From NCBI GenBank assembly GCA_016190175.1, contig JACPRC010000037.1, positions 1 through 55,655 of the forward strand: DNA of 55,655 nt, written 5' to 3'. The position numbers and the translations under genes were made by a program. The DNA is from Planctomycetota bacterium (GTDB lineage Bacteria > Planctomycetota > MHYJ01 > JACPRB01). The notes beneath the pieces are model-generated. The model was not told the DNA's origin, did not search any database, and saw only the letters and a program-made list of their open reading frames with translations. Of this stretch, positions 7,025 to 14,826 are shown in pieces. The stretch's first letter is position 1, and every line of letters begins with the position of its first letter.

Positions 7025-8530
7025 ATGGACAAGGGCCTCGACTCGATCCAGCAGGCCCGCGACCTCGTCACCAAGGCCCACAAGGCGCAGGAGGAGCTGG
7101 CCCAGTTCTCCCAGAAGGACGTGGACGCCCTCTGCGCCGCGATCGCCGAAGAGGGCTTCAAGCAGGCCGACTACCTCGCGAAGCTCGCCGTCGAGGAAAC
7201 GCAGCTCGGCCGCGCCGACTCCAAGAAGACCAAGAACGAGTTCTGCACCCGCGACCTGTGGGCCGCGATGAAAGAGATGCGGACCTGCGGGATCGTCGAG
7301 CGGGACGACAAGAACATGGTCTACCGGATCGCGGAGCCGATGGGCACCGTGGCCGCGATCATCCCGACCACGAACCCGACATCGACGGCGCTCTACAAGA
7401 TCCTGATCTCGCTCAAGTCGCGCAACACGATCGTCCTCTCGCCCCACCCGCGCGCGGTGAAGTGCATCTCCGAGAGCGCGCGGATCTGCAACGAGGCGGG
7501 AGTGAAGGCGGGCCTTCCCCAGGGCGCGATCGGCTGCATGACGACCGTCACGCTCGAAGGCACGACCGAGCTCATGCGCCACAAGTACACGAGCGTCATC
7601 CTCTCCACGGGCGGCGAGGGGATCGTCAAGGCCGCGTACTCCAGCGGCAAGCCCGCGTACGGCGTCGGGCCCGGCAACGCGCCGGTCTACATCGAGAAGT
7701 CGGCCGACGTGCGCCATGCGGTCGGCAACATCGTCGAGAGCAAGCTCTTCGACTACGGCACCGTCTGCGCGAGCGAGCAGGCGGTCGTCGTGGATCAGCA
7801 GATCGACGCGCAGGTCCGCGAGGAGTTCCGGCGGCTCAAGGCGTACTTCGTCTCGCCCGACGAGAAGCGGAAGATGGAGCCCGTCTGCATCAAGGGCGAC
7901 ATCATGAACCCGGAGGTCGTCGGCCAGCCCGCGGCGAAGATCGCGAAGATGTGCGGCTTCGCGGTGCCCGACGACACCTCGCTCCTCATCGCGGAGATGA
8001 AGACCGTCGGGCGCGAGGAGCCGCTCTCGCGCGAGATCCTGAGCACGATCCTCGGCTACTACGTCGAGGCGGACTGGATGAGCGCGTGCGAGCGGTGTCT
8101 GCAGATCCTGCGCTTCGGCGGGATGGGCCACACGCTCGTCATCCACTCTCGCGATCCGCACGTCATCATGGAGTTCGCGCTCAAGAAGCCCGCGTACCGG
8201 TTCTGCGTGAACACGCCGTCGACCCTCGGCGCGATCGGCTGCACGACGCGGCTCTTCCCGGCGATGTCGCTCGGCTGCGGCACGTCGGGCGGGAACATCA
8301 GCGCGGACAACATCGGGCCCATGAACCTCGTCAACCTCAAGCGCCTCGCCTTCGACATGCGCGACGACGCCTTCGCTTCGACGATGAAGGTCTCGGAGGC
8401 GCTCGTGAGCGACTTCGTGCCGTTCGAGAAGCGCGAGCCGGGGAAGCCGCCGCCCGCGCCGGGGGCGGCCGCGCCCGCGGGGGAGACGATCCTCTACAAC
8501 GGGCGGCGGAGGGATGTGGCGACGCTGTGA
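7025..8530 (+). CDS. CoA-acylating aldehyde dehydrogenase (PduP/EutE type)
   Basis: 501 residues. It has the acylating ALDH core: MGTVAAIIPTTNPTST, ILSPHPRA-type lysine/proline segment, STGGEGIVKAAYSSGKP, GVGPGNAPVYIE and catalytic Cys248 in GTVCASEQ. The family oxidises aldehydes with NAD+ and CoA to acyl-CoA inside microcompartments and recycles NADH there. Position between shell genes supports an encapsulated core enzyme. The substrate cannot be told, as no diol dehydratase, ethanolamine lyase, glycyl-radical enzyme or aldolase lies in the window. The C-terminus carries a Pro/Ala linker and a short tail (GETILYNGRRRDVATL) that might act in targeting. ATG 7025 follows a palindromic repeat and has no clear Shine-Dalgarno. 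Confidence 0.93.
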   Translation: MDKGLDSIQQARDLVTKAHKAQEELAQFSQKDVDALCAAIAEEGFKQADYLAKLAVEETQLGRADSKKTKNEFCTRDLWAAMKEMRTCGIVERDDKNMVYRIAEPMGTVAAIIPTTNPTSTALYKILISLKSRNTIVLSPHPRAVKCISESARICNEAGVKAGLPQGAIGCMTTVTLEGTTELMRHKYTSVILSTGGEGIVKAAYSSGKPAYGVGPGNAPVYIEKSADVRHAVGNIVESKLFDYGTVCASEQAVVVDQQIDAQVREEFRRLKAYFVSPDEKRKMEPVCIKGDIMNPEVVGQPAAKIAKMCGFAVPDDTSLLIAEMKTVGREEPLSREILSTILGYYVEADWMSACERCLQILRFGGMGHTLVIHSRDPHVIMEFALKKPAYRFCVNTPSTLGAIGCTTRLFPAMSLGCGTSGGNISADNIGPMNLVNLKRLAFDMRDDAFASTMKVSEALVSDFVPFEKREPGKPPPAPGAAAPAGETILYNGRRRDVATL

Positions 8531-8559
8531 TTATTGCTTGACGCAAGATGCTCCGCCCC

Positions 8560-8565
8560 TAGAAT
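8560..8565 (+). promoter_or_regulatory. -10-like TAGAAT box before start-codon element, copy 1
   Basis: TAGAAT 9 nt upstream of the ATG at 8575. It would place the RNA 5' end close to the leader ORF start. Confidence 0.4.
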
Positions 8566-8574
8566 AACGCACCC

Positions 8575-8670
8575 ATGAGCCCCGCTAGACTCCCCCGGGA
8601 CTCCGCCGTTGCGATGCGAACCGACGAGGGGAGGGTACGATCCAGGTGGCCTTGTTCGGTAGGAGTCTAA
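8575..8670 (+). CDS. Leader ORF inside start-codon element, copy 1
   Basis: A 31-codon frame beginning MSPARL and ending SVGV, with TAA inside the right inverted repeat, 4 nt before the GTG start of the shell gene. Its beginning and end match the leader ORF at 24029-24127 (MSPVRL and SIGV). Whether it is translated is unknown; it could couple translation to the downstream gene. Confidence 0.35.
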   Translation: MSPARLPRDSAVAMRTDEGRVRSRWPCSVGV

Positions 8671-8675
8671 CGGGG
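8580..8675 (+). repeat. ~96-bp start-codon insertion element, copy 1
   Basis: Terminal inverted repeats CCCCGCTAGACTCC (8580-8593) and GGAGTCTAACGGGG (8662-8675), 13 of 14 paired, flanked on both sides by TGAG. The right end carries AGGAG (8661-8665), 9 nt before GTG 8675. Removing the element and one TGAG would leave ATGAGCAAG, an ATG start in the same frame. The sister copy is at 24034-24132 before lysS. Confidence 0.8.
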
Positions 8676-8983
8676 TGAGCAAGATCGCACTCGGAATGAT
8701 CGAGACCCGGGGCCTCGTCGGCTCCGTCGAGGCCGCGGACGCGATGGTCAAGGCCGCCAAGGTGACCCTCGTCGGCAAGGAGGTCATCGGCGGCGGCTAC
8801 GTCACCGTCATGGTGCGCGGCGAAGTCGGCGCCGTCAAGGCGGCCGTCGATGCGGGCGCCGCGGCGGCCAAGCGCGTCGGCGAGCTCGTCTCCGTCCACG
8901 TCATCCCGAGGCCGCACACGGACGTGGAGGGGATCCTCCCCAAGAACGCGAACTGGACCCGCGACGAAGCGGAGAAGGGGTAG
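8675..8983 (+). CDS. BMC-H shell protein
   Basis: 102 residues, a standard-length single PF00936 domain: [52 protein letters not shown], then a short acidic tail. Its shell domain is closely related to that at 6478 but lacks the extra tail, so the two probably share the facets as mixed or alternative hexamers. The start is GTG 8675, read from AGGAG supplied by the inserted inverted-repeat element; without that element it would be ATG. It is followed after 6 nt by the BMC-T gene, a clear operon. Confidence 0.93.
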   Translation: MSKIALGMIETRGLVGSVEAADAMVKAAKVTLVGKEVIGGGYVTVMVRGEVGAVKAAVDAGAAAAKRVGELVSVHVIPRPHTDVEGILPKNANWTRDEAEKG

Positions 8984-8989
8984 CGCCGG

Positions 8990-9634
8990 ATGGCCAAAGT
9001 CGACCTCCGGACGTTCGTCTTCATCGACTCGCTCCAGCCGCAGCTCACGAGCTACATCTGCACGATCGCGCGCGGCTACCTCCCGATCACGCGCGACGCC
9101 GCGATGATCATCGAGGTCGCCCCCGGCATCGCGATCAACCGCATCACCGACATCGCCGTCAAGAAGACCGACGTGCGCCCCGCGATCCAGTTCGTCGAGC
9201 GCGCGTACGGCACCCTCGAGATCCATCACACGTCGCAGGCCGAGGTCCAGGAGGCCGGCAAGGGCGTCCTCACGCACCTCGAGTTGCGCGAGGCGGACCG
9301 CCTGAAGCCGGCGATCATGACGAGCGAGATCATCACGCAGATCTCGGACTACCAGGCGATGCTCATCAACCGCGTCCGCTTCGGGAACATGTTCCTGGCC
9401 GGGAAGACGCTCTACATCATGGAGATCCACCCCGCCGGCTACGCCGCGTTCGCCGCGAACGAGGCGGAGAAGGCGTCGCCGATCGAACTGGTGGACGTCC
9501 AGTTCTCGGGCGCGTTCGGGCGGCTCTACCTCTCCGGAAGCGAGGCCGAGATCGAGGAGGCCGCCAAGGCCGTCCACAAGGCGGTCGGCGGCATCGAGGG
9601 ACGCGAGAACAAGGCCGGCGGCGGGCCGACGTAG
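8990..9634 (+). CDS. BMC-T tandem-domain shell protein
   Basis: 214 residues. It reads as two BMC-fold halves: the first around LQPQLTSYICTIARGYLP and EVAPGIAINRITDIAVKK, the second around PAIMTSEIITQISDYQAMLINR, FGNMFLAGKTLYIME and GAFGRLYLSGSEAEIEEAA. Tandem-domain shell proteins form trimers that mimic a hexamer and often carry the larger gated pores. It begins 6 nt after the preceding shell gene. No pentameric vertex protein (BMC-P/EutN) follows; the downstream neighbour is a kinase. The vertex gene must lie elsewhere or be absent. Confidence 0.85.
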   Translation: MAKVDLRTFVFIDSLQPQLTSYICTIARGYLPITRDAAMIIEVAPGIAINRITDIAVKKTDVRPAIQFVERAYGTLEIHHTSQAEVQEAGKGVLTHLELREADRLKPAIMTSEIITQISDYQAMLINRVRFGNMFLAGKTLYIMEIHPAGYAAFAANEAEKASPIELVDVQFSGAFGRLYLSGSEAEIEEAAKAVHKAVGGIEGRENKAGGGPT

Positions 9635-9790
9635 AAACGGCCGGGCGACGCGGAAGCCCTGAAGACCTCCCTTCTCCGCGCGGCGATGGGCGACTGCGAG
9701 ACGTTCCTGAAACTCGCGCCGAACGACTCCGACGCCGCGGACCTGCCGCCGGGATGGCATCGAGCAACGCGGCTGGCGAAGGCCGCATGA
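9635..9790 (+). pseudogene. Degenerate TPR-like fragment
   Basis: An open frame starting right after the BMC-T stop reads DAEALKTSLLRAAMGDCETFLKLAPNDSDAADL and ends at 9790; the middle looks like one worn TPR unit, and an internal ATG lies at 9686. There is no promoter or ribosome site. It resembles the tail of a TPR protein whose body has been lost. It may also be chance coding-like sequence. Confidence 0.3.
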
Positions 9791-9872
9791 ATCAGGCAGG
9801 CTACGGCACGGCTCGCGCTTTGCACTTCTTGCGCCCTGCGGTCGAATGGGCCCTCTTTCCAAGAGCGATCGT

Positions 9873-9878
9873 GTATGA
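9873..9878 (+). promoter_or_regulatory. -10-like TATGAT box before WD40 kinase
   Basis: TATGAT 7 nt upstream of the GTG at 9886, and one of the reasons for choosing that start. No Shine-Dalgarno sequence is present. Confidence 0.5.
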
Positions 9879-9885
9879 TTCGTGC

Positions 9886-12800
9886 GTGGAGAGGAGTCCC
9901 GAGGAGGACATCCGCACGGTCTGCACGGCGGTGCTGCGCGGAATCGTCCCCATCGAGCGGGCGCGGGAGGCGATTCTCGGCCGCACGGACACGGTGCCGG
10001 TGTGCCGGACGCTGAAGATCGCGGAGCCGCTGGCGCCGGCCGACGGCGAACGCGACCGCTGCGCGGCACTCTTTCACGAACTGTTCGATCAGCCCCCGCC
10101 CGAAGCCGTGATGAAGGAGGACGAGGCTCTCTCCCGACTGCTTGTGGAGCAGCGGATCGTCGCGCCGCATCAGACGGCGGAGTGCCTCGGCATCCAGCGC
10201 CGCATGGCCGAGAGCGGCGCGCGACCGGTGCCTCGGCTGGTCGCTCTTCTGGTGATCAAGGGATACCTCGCGCGCTCCGCGGCGTCGGACCGGGATCTCA
10301 CGGAAAGCCGCGTGCAGGCGATGCCCGAGGAGGCACGGGCGGCCGCGGCGAATCCGGCGAACCGATGCGGCCGGTACGTCCGGACGACTCCGCTCGGACG
10401 GGGCGGCATGGGCGTCGTCATGAAGGCGTGGGATACCGGACTCCGCCGCTGGGTCGCGCTCAAGTTCATGACGACCGCCGGCGACGAGACGCTCAAGACG
10501 TTCTTCACGCGCGAGGCGCGGATGGCCGCGGGACTCGACCATCCGAACATCGCGAAGATCTACGAGGTCGGCGAACACGAGGGCGTGCCGTTCATCGCGA
10601 TGCAGTTCATCGAGGGGCGCACGCTGCACGAGGAGCGCGAGGGGATGCCGCTTCGCGCGAAGGTCGAGGCGGTCCTCAAGGTCGCAGAGGCGATCCGCCA
10701 TGCGCACGGACGTCACGTGATCCATCGCGATCTCAAGCCGGCGAACGTGATGGTCGACGAGGCCGGCCAGGTGTTCGTCATGGACTTCGGGCTCGCGAAG
10801 AACCGCGGGGGGCAGGGCCAGAGCCTCGCCGAGACGGGCGTGCTGGGGACGCCGAACTACATGGCGCCGGAGCAGGCGCGCGGACACGCGGACGAGCGGA
10901 GCGATCTCTACGGCGCGGGCGCGACGCTCTACGAACTCGTGACCGGTCGTCCGCCGTTCACGGGCGACACGGCGGCGAACGTCCTCTCGCAGGTGCTCGA
11001 GATGGACCCCCTATGGCCGCGCCGCCTCAATCCCGAGACCCCGGAGGAGCTTCAGGCGATCATCCTCCACGCGATGGAGAAGGAGCGGAAGCGCCGCTAC
11101 GCCGCGGCGCAGGAGTTGATCGACGACCTCCAGGCGTTCCTCCAGGACGGCCCGCTGCGCCATGCGCGGCGGCCGACGTTCGGGTACCGGCTTTCCAAGC
11201 GGATCCGGCGGCAGCCGCTGCTGTGGGCGGCGACCGCGGCGCTCCTGGTCGCCGTCGTCGCCGGCGCGTCGTTCGGCACGTGGCAGCTCCTTCGAGCGCG
11301 GCGGGAAGCCTTGCGCGCTCAGCGCGAGGCGGAGCGGCGCGTGCGGGAGATCACGGCGGAACGCGACAAGACCGAGTCCGAACGGAAGGAGACGGCCCGC
11401 GAGCGCGACCGCGCCGCCGAGAGGCTCTCCTATGGCTACCTCCTGCGCGCGTGCCGCGCGTCCGAAGCGGGAGACGACGCGGCCGCCGCGGTCTACTATG
11501 CCGAGGCTTTCGCGTCGCATCCGAGCGACCTGACCCGCGCGAACGCCGCGGGGGCGCTCGAGGACGCTGTGCCGCTCCGCGCCATCCTGGAGCAGGAAGG
11601 CCCCGCCCTGACCGTGGCGTTCGCTCCGGACGGCCGGCGGATCCTGACGGGGAGCGCGGACGGGACGGCGCGGCTCTGGGACGCGGAGTCCGGGGAGCCG
11701 ATCGGGAAGGCGATGCGGCACGAAGGAAGGGTCGGCGTCGCAGCCTTCAGCCCGGACGGGAAGCGGCTTGTGACCGGGAGTTGGGATCGTACGGCGCGAC
11801 TCTGGGACGCGGCGACGGGGGAGCCGATCGGAGCGGCGATGCGCCATGAAGGCCAGATCAACGCCGTGGCGTTCAGCCCGGACGCGGCGCGGGTCGTGAC
11901 GGGAAGCGAGGATGAGACGGCCCGGCTCTGGGACGCGGCGACGGGGGAGCCGGTCGGGAAACCGATGCGACACAACGGCTGGGTCAACGCCGTGGCGTTC
12001 CGTCCGCACGGCAGATGCGTCGTGACCGGGAGTTCGGACGGCACGGCGCGGCTCTGGGACGCCGCGACGGGAGAACCGATCGGCATGGCGATGGAACACG
12101 ACGGAAAGATCGGGGCCGTGGCCTTCAGTCCGGACGGCCGGCGGGTCGTGACGGGGAGCGTGGACAAGACGGCCCGGCTCTGGAACGCCGCCACGGGGGA
12201 ACCGGTCGGCAAGTCGATGCGGCATGAAGCGGCGGTCAACGCCCTGGCCATCAGCCCGGACGGGAAGCGGGTCGTGACGGGCAGCGCGGACCGCACGGCG
12301 CGGCTCTGGGATGTCGCGACGGGAGAACCGATCGGGAAGGCGATGCGACATGACCGCGAGGTCAACGCCGTGGCCATCAGTCCGGACGGGAAGCGGACGG
12401 CGACGGGAAGCCAGGATGGAACGGCACGCCTTTGGGAAACCGGGACGGGAGAGCCGATCGGGAAAGCGATGCACCACGAGGCGGGGATCAACGCCGTGGC
12501 ATTCCGTCCGGACGGGAAATGGGTCGTGACAGGCAGCGACGACCGTACGGCGCGGGTCTGGGACGCGGGGACGCCGGAGCCGGCCGAGAAGGTGCTGCGG
12601 CACGAGGGTCAGGTCAACGCCGTGGCGTTCCGTCCGGACGGCAGATGTGTCGTGACCGGGAGCGCGGACAGGACGGCGCGTCTCTGGGACCCGGTGACGG
12701 GAGATCCGGCCGGGACGGCGATGCTGCACGAGAACTTCGTCAATGCCGTGGCCTTCAGTCCCGACGGGAAGTGGGTCGTGACGGGAAGTCAGGATGGGAC

Positions 12801-13581
12801 CGCCCGGCTCTGGTCCGGGACGGGACAGCCGGCCGGGAAAGCGATGCGACACGGCAAAGGCGTCAACGCCGTGGCGTTCCGTCCGGACGGAACGCGCATC
12901 TTGACGGGCAGCCAGGACGGGACGGCGCGATTCTGGGATGTCGACACCGGGGAGCCGGTCGGGACGGTGCTGCATCATGGCGGCCAAGTCGAAGGCGTGG
13001 CATTCCGTCCGGATGGGAAGTGGGTCGTGACGGCGGGCTGGGACGGGACGATGCGGCTCTGGGACGCGATGACCGGGGAGCCGATCGGGAAGGCGATGCG
13101 CCCCGGGGGCTGGATCAATGCCGTGGCGTTCAGTCCGGACGGGAAGCGGCTCGTGACGGGGAGCTGGCCCAAGACGGCGCGGGTCTGGGACGCGATGACC
13201 GGGGAGCCGGTCGGGAAAGCGATGCGTCATGAGCGATCGGTCAACGCCGTGGCGTTCAGTCCGGACGGGAAGTGGCTCGTGACGGGGAGCGCGGACAAGA
13301 CGGCGCGGCTCTGGAACGTCGGGACAGGGGAGCCGGTCGGGAAGGCGATGCGACATGAAGGCGAAGTGAAGGCCGTGGCGTTCCGTCCGGACGGCCGGCG
13401 GGTCGCCACAGGAAGCATGGACGGGACGGCGCGGCTCTGGAATGCGTCGTTTCTCGGCGACGCGACGTCGCCCGAGACCCTTCGCCTGCGGGTTCGCGTT
13501 CGGACCGGCCTTCGTCTTGACCGCACCGATGAGGTCGAGCTCATTCCGCCCGCGGAATGGCGGGAGATGCGGGGGCCGTGA
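9886..13581 (+). CDS. Ser/Thr protein kinase with 15 WD40 repeats
   Basis: 1,231 residues from GTG 9886; an in-frame ATG at 9787 would add 33 unlikely residues. The order is: N-terminal ~140-residue helical domain ending in RLVALLVIKGYL; Hanks kinase (GRGGMGVV loop, VALKFM lysine, HRDLKPANVM, DFGLAKN, GTPNYMAPEQA); a transmembrane helix near 447-465; a charged coiled coil; then 15 WD40 repeats of ~42 residues with the pattern AVAFSPDGK, VTGSxDxTARLWD, TGEPxGKAM. Repeats are nearly identical at DNA level (126-bp period). The kinase is cytoplasmic. In the usual bacterial topology the propellers would be outside the membrane and sense a ligand; orientation here is inference. A distinct 30-residue tail follows the last repeat. 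Confidence 0.93.
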   Translation: MERSPEEDIRTVCTAVLRGIVPIERAREAILGRTDTVPVCRTLKIAEPLAPADGERDRCAALFHELFDQPPPEAVMKEDEALSRLLVEQRIVAPHQTAECLGIQRRMAESGARPVPRLVALLVIKGYLARSAASDRDLTESRVQAMPEEARAAAANPANRCGRYVRTTPLGRGGMGVVMKAWDTGLRRWVALKFMTTAGDETLKTFFTREARMAAGLDHPNIAKIYEVGEHEGVPFIAMQFIEGRTLHEEREGMPLRAKVEAVLKVAEAIRHAHGRHVIHRDLKPANVMVDEAGQVFVMDFGLAKNRGGQGQSLAETGVLGTPNYMAPEQARGHADERSDLYGAGATLYELVTGRPPFTGDTAANVLSQVLEMDPLWPRRLNPETPEELQAIILHAMEKERKRRYAAAQELIDDLQAFLQDGPLRHARRPTFGYRLSKRIRRQPLLWAATAALLVAVVAGASFGTWQLLRARREALRAQREAERRVREITAERDKTESERKETARERDRAAERLSYGYLLRACRASEAGDDAAAAVYYAEAFASHPSDLTRANAAGALEDAVPLRAILEQEGPALTVAFAPDGRRILTGSADGTARLWDAESGEPIGKAMRHEGRVGVAAFSPDGKRLVTGSWDRTARLWDAATGEPIGAAMRHEGQINAVAFSPDAARVVTGSEDETARLWDAATGEPVGKPMRHNGWVNAVAFRPHGRCVVTGSSDGTARLWDAATGEPIGMAMEHDGKIGAVAFSPDGRRVVTGSVDKTARLWNAATGEPVGKSMRHEAAVNALAISPDGKRVVTGSADRTARLWDVATGEPIGKAMRHDREVNAVAISPDGKRTATGSQDGTARLWETGTGEPIGKAMHHEAGINAVAFRPDGKWVVTGSDDRTARVWDAGTPEPAEKVLRHEGQVNAVAFRPDGRCVVTGSADRTARLWDPVTGDPAGTAMLHENFVNAVAFSPDGKWVVTGSQDGTARLWSGTGQPAGKAMRHGKGVNAVAFRPDGTRILTGSQDGTARFWDVDTGEPVGTVLHHGGQVEGVAFRPDGKWVVTAGWDGTMRLWDAMTGEPIGKAMRPGGWINAVAFSPDGKRLVTGSWPKTARVWDAMTGEPVGKAMRHERSVNAVAFSPDGKWLVTGSADKTARLWNVGTGEPVGKAMRHEGEVKAVAFRPDGRRVATGSMDGTARLWNASFLGDATSPETLRLRVRVRTGLRLDRTDEVELIPPAEWREMRGP
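11611..13444 (+). repeat. Tandem 126-bp WD40 repeat array
   Basis: Fifteen coding repeats of about 126 bp (14 full periods between the first and last GTGGC(G/C)TT words). High similarity between units indicates recent expansion or gene conversion. The number suits two seven-bladed propellers plus one unit. Confidence 0.9.
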
Positions 13582-13675
13582 AATCGAGTCTCGCGGCGCC
13601 CGATGATCCGCCCGGGTATGGGGGGCCGCCTCCCGGGCCGAAGAGGATTGCGTCGGCGAGCGTACGGAACGCCGC

Positions 13676-14296
13676 TCACCATCCGGCCATGCGATCAGCC
13701 TCCCCGCGGCTGTACCCCAGGCGAATCAGACGATTGACCTCCAGGCTATGGCGAACCCAGGACTCCACTTCGGCCTCGTCCGCGTCGACCCTGCCGCGCA
13801 ACTTGATCGCCCATTTCATGCGCTCCGCGGAGTTCCGGAACAGCAGTCCGGCGGAGCCCATGTCTCCCCAAAGCTCGGACGAAAAGCGCAGTCTTCCCGC
13901 GATTACCATCGCGTGCTCCACTTCGCTGGCGAAACCGACGCAGTTTGTGGGATCCTTGAGCCAGCGGATTTCCTCCGCGCTGGACTTGTCTCCCAGGGCC
14001 TCGGCCCGCCGATAGTACTCGATCGCGCGGGACCGATCCTGGCGCACCCCGATGCCGAACCGATAGGCCCGCGCCAGGCGGACCCAAGCTTGGACGTTCC
14101 CCTTGTCGGCGCCCCGGCTTCCTTTCGGAGGAAACTCGCAGGTGCCCGCGAGGGGGGGCTCCTGCAAGTCGATGCACTTCCCCTTGGCTGGGGAGATGAA
14201 GATCAGTCCGGTGTCGAAGCCCGATCGATGGAATACCGGAGGCTTCCGGCAAAGGCACGGGCAGTGCGGGCCGACGTAGATCGGTCCCTTCCGCAC
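13676..14296 (-). CDS. Sel1-repeat-like protein, start uncertain
   Basis: About 206 residues if GTG 14296 is the start; no ribosome site supports it, and the gene may be truncated at its 5' end. The central part (NVQAWVRLARAYRFGIGV, then RAIEYYRRAEALGD) is one clear Sel1/TPR-like unit, a helical protein-interaction fold. The N-terminal part is cysteine-rich (GPHCPCLCRKPP), and the C-terminus is a second helical stretch ending RGEADRMAGW. It is convergent with the WD40 kinase, 94 nt apart. Its 5' region touches a hydrolase remnant on the other strand, which suggests that an insertion or deletion has joined two broken pieces here. Confidence 0.5.
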   Translation of the reverse strand: MRKGPIYVGPHCPCLCRKPPVFHRSGFDTGLIFISPAKGKCIDLQEPPLAGTCEFPPKGSRGADKGNVQAWVRLARAYRFGIGVRQDRSRAIEYYRRAEALGDKSSAEEIRWLKDPTNCVGFASEVEHAMVIAGRLRFSSELWGDMGSAGLLFRNSAERMKWAIKLRGRVDADEAEVESWVRHSLEVNRLIRLGYSRGEADRMAGW

Positions 14297-14313
14297 GGGG
14301 ACAATCGACCGCC

Positions 14314-14472
14314 ACCGAAACCGGCCTGGACCTGTATCAATCGAGCTCGAACTGGCCCCGCTATGAGCGGAATCCCCACACCGGCGAGGACCACTGGAAC
14401 GACAAGACCGCGGCACCCGCCCATGTCGTGCTGTCGGGTGCGCCCATCCTTCGGCTGCCGCGCGTCGAGTGA
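14314..14472 (+). pseudogene. C-terminal remnant of CocE/NonD-type hydrolase
   Basis: About 52 codons ending TGA 14470-14472. The stretch SSNWPRYERNPHTGED followed by APAHVVLSG recalls the last strands of the jelly-roll domain of X-Pro dipeptidyl-peptidase/CocE-type hydrolases, where P-R-(Y/F)-x-R-N-x-x-T-G precedes the final strands. No start codon or upstream domain is present, so this is a fragment. The family call is from memory of the motif and is tentative. Confidence 0.4.
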
Positions 14473-14512
14473 GGCATGGGGTACGAAACCGGGCACACGG
14501 CGCGGAGGCGGA

Positions 14513-14541
14513 AAGCGGCGGGCTTCGGCCGCGCAGGCGGG
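14513..14541 (+). repeat. 29-nt dispersed GC-rich block, copy 1
   Basis: Identical over 29 nt to 23692-23720. The core GCGGGCTTCGGCC forms half of a small palindrome. Both copies are intergenic. Confidence 0.7.
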
Positions 14542-14692
14542 GGAAGTCTCCCCCGGACCCCTTCCTTGCGCGTCCCGGGCCGGAGGAGGGGGTGGCGGGG
14601 GATCCTTCCCCCGCCTTCGCGAGGCCGAAGCCTCGCTCCGGCGAGGCGAAGGCCCGCCCGCTTTCTTCTTCGTTCTCTGTTCTTGGTTCTCT

Positions 14693-14731
14693 CTGACTGG
14701 TCAGTCCCGGCAAGTGCTGGGGACCAGTCAG
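14693..14731. repeat. Hairpin CTGACTGGTC / GACCAGTCAG
   Basis: Perfect 10-nt arms at 14693-14702 and 14722-14731, about 100 nt upstream of the secreted protein gene at 14827. It could be an operator or a terminator for the remnant upstream; there is no T-run after it. Confidence 0.5.
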
Positions 14732-14826
14732 CGGTCGCCTCGACTGAGGACCGAGGACTTGAGTCCGATGTGTTGCAACTTTCCGTGCCCTTGGTAGTAT
14801 TACCTCCTGACGATAGGAGACGATCC

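Larger units (their letters stand above)
14473..14826. other. Gene-free repeat-rich stretch
   Basis: No gene seen. It holds a 29-nt block shared with 23692-23720, a GC-rich hairpin near 14617-14655 (GCGAGGC and GCCTCGC arms, CGAA loop), a T-rich run near 14661-14690, a 10-bp-stem hairpin at 14693-14731 and, at its end, the probable promoter of the next gene (TAGTATTA near 14792). Confidence 0.55.

Noticed and set aside
11000-13360. Long minus-strand frames across the WD40 array with periodic sequence
   Set aside because: Their periodicity is the mirror of the WD40 codons; no start signals or known domains.
11611-13444. Regular tandem repeats as a CRISPR array
   Set aside because: The units are 126 bp, coding, in frame and without distinct spacers; they are WD40 repeats.
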